Shown piece by piece: positions 59,817 through 64,000 of a DNA stretch of 64,000 nt; the first letter of the stretch is position 1; each line of letters starts with the position of its first letter. Position numbers and translations under genes: made by a program. Below the pieces are notes generated by a model, which was not told the DNA's origin, searched no databases, and saw only the letters and a program-made list of their open reading frames with translations. Location of the stretch: assembly GCA_036337945.1 (NCBI GenBank), contig JAYZDF010000029.1, positions 21,599 to 85,598 of the forward strand. The letters are read 5' to 3'. The DNA comes from JAYZDF01 sp036337945 (GTDB lineage: Bacteria; Myxococcota; Kuafuiibacteriia; Kuafuiibacteriales; Kuafuiibacteriaceae).

Positions 59817-62786
59817 CTATAGACGAACTTCCTCACCACTTGCTACTGGTTCATCCAGCACGGCAGCGACTTCTTCCATCTCGAAGGATTCAATAATATC
59901 ACCTTCTTTGAGGTCATTGAATTTCTCAACGCCCATACCGCATTCAAACCCTTCTTTGACTTCTTTGACATCGTCTTTGAAGCGCTTCAAACTCGACAAT
60001 TTTCCGGTGTAAATCTCTTTACTATCTCGCAGGACGCGAATCTGTGATGACCGCGATACGATACCATCGACAATCGCACAACCAGCCACTGTGCCAACTT
60101 TTGGCACGCTGAAAGTCTGTCGAATTTCTGCACGACCCAGGTACTTCTCGCGAGTAACCGGCGACAACATACCCTGCATCGCCAGTTTTACTTCATCGAC
60201 ACATTCATAAATAACGCTGTAGGTCTTTATCTCAATTCCACCGAGCGCTCGTGCTGCTTTGATTGCCTTTGTATCTGGCCGAACGCCGAAACCTACCACG
60301 AGGGCCTCGGACGCTGATGCAAACTCAATATCGGATTCAACGATTGCGCCAACACCGCCAGAAATAACTCGAACACCCACTTTCTTAGTGCTGAGCGATT
60401 CCAAGCTGTTGCGCAGAGCTTCGACTGAACCTTGAACATCCGCCTTGATAATAATCTTGAGCTCTTTCTGTTCACCTGCGTTGAGTTTTGAGAACAAATC
60501 TTCCAAGGACACTTTGCTCTGCCTGGAGTTTTCTGATTCTCGCCGTAATTCCTCACGGTGAGCCGCGATCTTACGAGCGGCATCCAAGCTCTTGGCAACA
60601 CGGAACTCATCTCCTGGAGCAGGTACGGCGTTGAGGCCAAGAATTTGGACAGGAACCGACGGACCGGCAGATTTCACACGCTCGCCTTTATCGTTGAGAA
60701 GCGCGCGAACCTTACCTATGGCCTCGCCAGCAATCACTGCATCCCCAACTTTGAGTGTCCCCTCTTGAACAAGGACCGTCGCCACTGAACCGCGGCCCTT
60801 GTGGACCTCACCTTCGACAACGTGCCCTGTCGCCGAGAGCGTCGGGTTCGCCTTCAATTCCATAATTTCAGATTGAAGCGCTATCTGCTCTAAAAGTTCA
60901 TCGAGACCATCACCTGTTTTCGCAGAGATTTTTCGACTGAGAATATCGCCACCCCATTCTTCAACGAGGAGTCCGTGTGAAGAAAGCTGTTGTAAGACGC
61001 GATCAGGATTAGCCTCTGGTTTGTCCATCTTGTTGATTGCAACAATGATTGGAACATCTGCGCCCTTCGCATGTTCGATCGCCTCAAGTGTTTGAGGCAT
61101 CACGCCATCGTCAGCCGCCACGACAAGGATAACGATCTCAGTAATATTTGCGCCGCGGGCACGCATCGCAGTAAACGCCTTGTGACCAGGAGTATCCAGA
61201 AATGTAATCAATCCTTTAGATGTGTTTACCTGGTAGCCAGCGATAGCCTGAGTAATACCGCCCGCTTCTCCGTCAGCTACGCGTGCATGACGAATTCTAT
61301 CGAGCAGCGACGTCTTACCGTGGTCTACATGACCCATAACGGTAACAACCGGTGCTCTAAGGACGGCATCTGGGTCTTCTTTCGCCTTAGCTTCATCGAG
61401 GCTGACGCCTTCAAGCTTTTCTTCGACGTTGAAGACTTTCGACACGACCTCGTACTCGAATTCTATCGCAACCATGGCTGCAATATCGTGTTCGATGGGC
61501 TGGTTCATAGTCGCCATAACGCCCTGTTTCATGTGGAAGCGGATAATATCCGTTGCCTTCAGGCTCATTTGTCGAGCGAGTTCGGCCACAGTAATAGACT
61601 CACCGATCTCGATGGGTCTCTTTGCCACCGTGCTGACCGCTTCGACTCTCGCTTTCGTTTTCGCGCGTGTCTTAACTCGTCGTCGGTTGGGCGTAGGATA
61701 GTAAACCTGCCCTCTTCGGTGTTCGAGAAGATCCTTCGCACTCATCTCTTCCCGGCGCGTTTGACCTGCCCGACCAGACTTGTTACGTGCTGCTTCTTTA
61801 CGAACATCAACCAATTCTCGCCGTTTTCCTGATGCATCTGTCCTGACAACCAGCTCTGTGACCGGAGAAGCAGGAACCTCTGTCTTACCCCATTCTTTGG
61901 GTGGCTCAGGTCGTTTCGCTGCCGCAAGTCGAGCTTGAAGTACCGCGGGGTCGATTCGCCGCACTACTTTTGTCGCTTTTTCTTCCTCCCGCTTCATCGT
62001 AACGGGCATTCGCGACGGTGAAGGTGGTGCAACTCGTGCCTCCTCTTTATCGTCACTACGCGTAAAATCAGACTCAGAGAGTCCTAATGCTTCAAGATCC
62101 ATTTCAGGTTTTTGGTCTTCTTCGTCGATCTCTTCTTCACGACGACGTGTATCAGGACGCGCAACTCGAGCAACAGGTTTTTTCTCTTCCTCTTTGCGCT
62201 GGCCCCGAATAGTTGGAGCGGGTGATGCTTCTGAGGCTTCTTCTGCCGTTGAGTCTGCACTAACGGCGACCGATTGCTCTTCAGAATCATCGCTTGCAGC
62301 GATTTTCTCATCACCTGCACTTTCATTTTGCGGCGCTGCTCCTGATTCTACAGTTTGCTCGGAGGCTTCAACACTTGCCTCGGTCGAGGCTTCAATCGGT
62401 TGCTCTTCGGGCTGAGCTGATTCGACCGACGCGACCGCCGAAGAGCCCTGCTCTGGGCTGACTTGTCGTTCCCGTTGGCTTTCTGAGGTCGCTGGTTCAA
62501 TCGCTTCAGCTTCGTCAGGAACAGAAACTGCTCCACGACGACGAATAATCGTATTTCCGCTCTTTCCTTTCGGTCGCCGACGAATCACGCCTGCTTTGAG
62601 CTTTTTCTCGTCAGTACTAGAGCGACGTTGCTCTTCCGCTTTCCTCAGCGCTTCTCGCACGTCTGCCTCGTCCACTGATGAGGAGTGGCTTTTTACCTCG
62701 AATCCGAGTTCTTGTAGCTTGACGATCAGATCCTTATTCTGGAATCCAAGCTCCTTCGCAATCTCATGTACGCGCTTCTTGGCCAT
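59817..62786 (-). CDS. infB: Translation initiation factor IF-2
   Basis: GTPase that brings fMet-tRNA to the 30S subunit. N-terminal IF2_N helix (RVHEIAKELGFQNKDLIVKLQELGFEVKS), a long charged Glu/Ala/Arg linker (about 60-370), a second IF2_N-like module (TVAELARQMSLKATDIIRFHMKQGVMAT), then the G domain: GHVDHGKTSLLDRIR, DTPGHKAFT, NKMDKPEAN, and domains II-IV with GVGAIVESDIEFASAS. 989 residues; the linker accounts for the extra length. It follows ylxR by 6 bp. Confidence 0.98.
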   Translation of the reverse strand: MAKKRVHEIAKELGFQNKDLIVKLQELGFEVKSHSSSVDEADVREALRKAEEQRRSSTDEKKLKAGVIRRRPKGKSGNTIIRRRGAVSVPDEAEAIEPATSESQRERQVSPEQGSSAVASVESAQPEEQPIEASTEASVEASEQTVESGAAPQNESAGDEKIAASDDSEEQSVAVSADSTAEEASEASPAPTIRGQRKEEEKKPVARVARPDTRRREEEIDEEDQKPEMDLEALGLSESDFTRSDDKEEARVAPPSPSRMPVTMKREEEKATKVVRRIDPAVLQARLAAAKRPEPPKEWGKTEVPASPVTELVVRTDASGKRRELVDVRKEAARNKSGRAGQTRREEMSAKDLLEHRRGQVYYPTPNRRRVKTRAKTKARVEAVSTVAKRPIEIGESITVAELARQMSLKATDIIRFHMKQGVMATMNQPIEHDIAAMVAIEFEYEVVSKVFNVEEKLEGVSLDEAKAKEDPDAVLRAPVVTVMGHVDHGKTSLLDRIRHARVADGEAGGITQAIAGYQVNTSKGLITFLDTPGHKAFTAMRARGANITEIVILVVAADDGVMPQTLEAIEHAKGADVPIIVAINKMDKPEANPDRVLQQLSSHGLLVEEWGGDILSRKISAKTGDGLDELLEQIALQSEIMELKANPTLSATGHVVEGEVHKGRGSVATVLVQEGTLKVGDAVIAGEAIGKVRALLNDKGERVKSAGPSVPVQILGLNAVPAPGDEFRVAKSLDAARKIAAHREELRRESENSRQSKVSLEDLFSKLNAGEQKELKIIIKADVQGSVEALRNSLESLSTKKVGVRVISGGVGAIVESDIEFASASEALVVGFGVRPDTKAIKAARALGGIEIKTYSVIYECVDEVKLAMQGMLSPVTREKYLGRAEIRQTFSVPKVGTVAGCAIVDGIVSRSSQIRVLRDSKEIYTGKLSSLKRFKDDVKEVKEGFECGMGVEKFNDLKEGDIIESFEMEEVAAVLDEPVASGEEVRL

Positions 62787-62792
62787 ACGTTG

Positions 62793-63416
62793 TTATCCCT
62801 TACGACCACCACTGCTGACTATAATGTCAGCAGAATGTAATCGATCAAGCCGCGTCACCTCGTTGAGAAATCGTCTACCGATTTTTGGATGCCATACAGC
62901 AACCACGGAGACTGTCTCTCTGCCGAGGGTTCTTCCCAGCACTTCTTTTGTCAATGCTCTGACCAATTCAACCTGGTCAGTGTTACTAATTAATTGTTGA
63001 ATTTTATTTTCGCTTCGGGGGGCTATGTCATTCGTCGCCAAGACCGTCATGGGCCGATACTTCAAATTCTGAATAGCGCGACCGACAGCCTCGAAGCCAA
63101 AAGCCAACTTCCCAGTCCGCCGCCCGAGGCCGATCAGCTCACAAACTCGTGACGTCAAACGCTCTGAGGTTATCCGAAGAAGGTTCTCAATCTCATCTTC
63201 CGACATCGGGGCTGCCTTCCCTTTGAAGAGGCGATGGAGCGCTTTGGGCTGCAGTGCTCGACGAAACTCTGAGGGCGTCAAATATACACCGCGCCCCTTC
63301 AGGATATTTTGCAGATCAACGAGGATAGCACCCTGGTGATCTAGCTCCAGACGCAAGAGTACATCCTTCGGCCATTTTCGCCGAGTGAATGCACATTGAC
63401 GGTTCGTATCCGTCAT
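62793..63416 (-). CDS. YlxR (DUF448) domain fused to an L7Ae-like RNA-binding domain
   Basis: 207 residues from the ATG at 63416. The N-terminal YlxR domain (RQCAFTRRKWPKDVLLRLELD, GRGVYLTPSEFRRALQPKAL) is nucleic-acid-binding; the usual second Cys of the CVGCR motif is Thr here. The C-terminal part (about 95-200: SRVCELIGLGRRTGKLAFGFEAVGRAIQN, MTVLATNDIAPRSENKIQQL, LTKEVLGRTLGRETVSVVAV) is an L7Ae/YlxQ-type domain. In Bacillus-type operons the two are separate neighbouring genes (ylxR, ylxQ); here they are one protein. It lies between nusA (about 85 bp) and infB (6 bp). Frame opens at 63440. Confidence 0.85.
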   Translation of the reverse strand: MTDTNRQCAFTRRKWPKDVLLRLELDHQGAILVDLQNILKGRGVYLTPSEFRRALQPKALHRLFKGKAAPMSEDEIENLLRITSERLTSRVCELIGLGRRTGKLAFGFEAVGRAIQNLKYRPMTVLATNDIAPRSENKIQQLISNTDQVELVRALTKEVLGRTLGRETVSVVAVWHPKIGRRFLNEVTRLDRLHSADIIVSSGGRKG

Positions 63417-63502
63417 TTCGCCTTTTGCCACTGCCACCACTTTAATTCCTGCGTCCTCTAATTCGCCTACTCTGCGCTGCTCACCTTATCGAAGAGCGTA
63501 GA

Positions 63503-64000
63503 TTACGCCTCTTGCGCGACCTCTTCCGCGGCCTCGGGTTCAGAATTTAGCAGTTCAGAAGGCTCATAACCTTCCTCTGGTCCTGCATCATCTGAAGAGA
63601 CTGCGAGTTCTTCGCCCTTTCTCTCTTTTTCTAAGAAAATTTTACCCGCGTGGATGAGTTCATCTAGCCGTTCGTTCGTAATGCCCGCCTTTTCTGCAAT
63701 TGCGATTAGGTTGGTCACGTCGACGAGGTCTTCCACAAACAGGATTCCCGCTTCGGCAAGTTTCGCAACAGTTTCTGAACCGACGCCTTTGACTCGAACA
63801 ATTCTGTCTTCTTCCGGAAGAAGCGTCTGACGGTGCGCATACTCATCGAACATTTGTTTCGCCTGCTCACGAGCCACAGCTTCTTCACCCGCTTTTATTT
63901 GCGCGAACTCTTCTTTTTCGAGCTCAATCACGCGGGCAGCGTCCGTCTGGATAGCTTCGGCCTTTTCTGCGCCAATCCCGGGGATCGTCTCAAGGAAACT
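63503..64000 (-). CDS. nusA: Transcription termination/antitermination protein NusA, C-terminal part (truncated by window edge)
   Basis: The reading frame is open to the edge of the window, so only about 165 C-terminal residues are seen. They contain two helix-hairpin-helix units: LETIPGIGAEKAEAIQ and VRVKGVGSETVAKLAEAGILFVEDLVD, as in the C-terminal repeats of NusA, then an acidic tail ending EPEAAEEVAQEA. Position directly upstream of ylxR-infB is the classical nusA place. NusA controls pausing, termination and antitermination of RNA polymerase; the catalytic S1 and KH parts are outside the window. Confidence 0.85.
   Translation of the reverse strand, partial: SFLETIPGIGAEKAEAIQTDAARVIELEKEEFAQIKAGEEAVAREQAKQMFDEYAHRQTLLPEEDRIVRVKGVGSETVAKLAEAGILFVEDLVDVTNLIAIAEKAGITNERLDELIHAGKIFLEKERKGEELAVSSDDAGPEEGYEPSELLNSEPEAAEEVAQEA

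Noticed and set aside
61071..61832. 253-codon open frame on the plus strand opposite infB
   Set aside because: No domain, no ribosome site, and it is antisense to the conserved G domain of IF-2.
1..64000. tRNA genes, rRNA, CRISPR arrays, insertion sequences, integrase or phage genes
   Set aside because: None recognised in gaps or coding sequence on either strand; gaps are short and carry no cloverleaf or regular direct repeats.

Overview
The window is 64 kb of densely packed bacterial chromosome with moderate GC content. Gene order and content point to a delta-proteobacterium in the broad sense, most likely Myxococcota or a relative. The evidence is the zapA-6S RNA-ygfA arrangement, eukaryote-like Ser/Thr kinases, TPR, TonB and FGE-domain proteins, an Arg-ending C-terminal anchor on a secreted protein, and a microcompartment locus collinear (as I recall it) with that of Haliangium ochraceum. 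No species name can be supported. No insertion sequence, prophage, CRISPR array, rRNA or tRNA was seen.

Layout. 0-8 kb: the end of a TPR protein, smc, and a convergent histidine kinase/NtrC-type regulator pair whose receiver domains both lack the usual phospho-acceptor. 7.8-12.9 kb: a secreted CAP-domain protein, ftsY, zapA, 6S RNA, ygfA and a polysaccharide deacetylase. 12.9-15.1 kb (minus): a TonB-ExbD-ExbB energy-transducing set behind a small charged protein. 15.5-19.6 kb (plus): a bacterial microcompartment (BMC) operon with shell proteins T(double)-H-P, an aldehyde dehydrogenase with an encapsulation-peptide-like N-terminus, a lipoprotein and a second BMC-T. 19.6-23.6 kb (minus): heme synthesis (hemX/ccsA-like, hemA, hemC, hemD). 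23.8-31.8 kb: thioredoxin, a membrane-anchored Mrr-like protein, a large TPR protein, a ComEA-like protein, aspartokinase and an active-looking Ser/Thr kinase. 31.8-36.8 kb (minus): a translationally coupled set of an alkyl-DHAP-synthase-like double flavoprotein, an Fe-S CCG protein and a lipid kinase.

36.9-50.2 kb: histidine ammonia-lyase with a PilZ-like/repeat protein, aspS, rluB-scpB-scpA-site-2 protease, then a plus-strand run of benzoate-CoA-ligase-like enzyme, creatininase-family enzyme, purC, a small protein and an SRAP protein. 50.2-54.7 kb (minus): purB and a pseudokinase/FGE-domain protein. 54.8-64 kb (minus): the classical translation and RNA cluster nusA-ylxR-infB-DUF503-rbfA-truB-rpsO-pnp-dut.

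Together smc, scpA and scpB give a complete bacterial condensin. ftsY and zapA serve membrane targeting and division. The most distinctive element is the BMC operon: it has shell parts and an aldehyde dehydrogenase but no recognisable signature enzyme or cofactor-recycling enzymes nearby, so its substrate is unknown.
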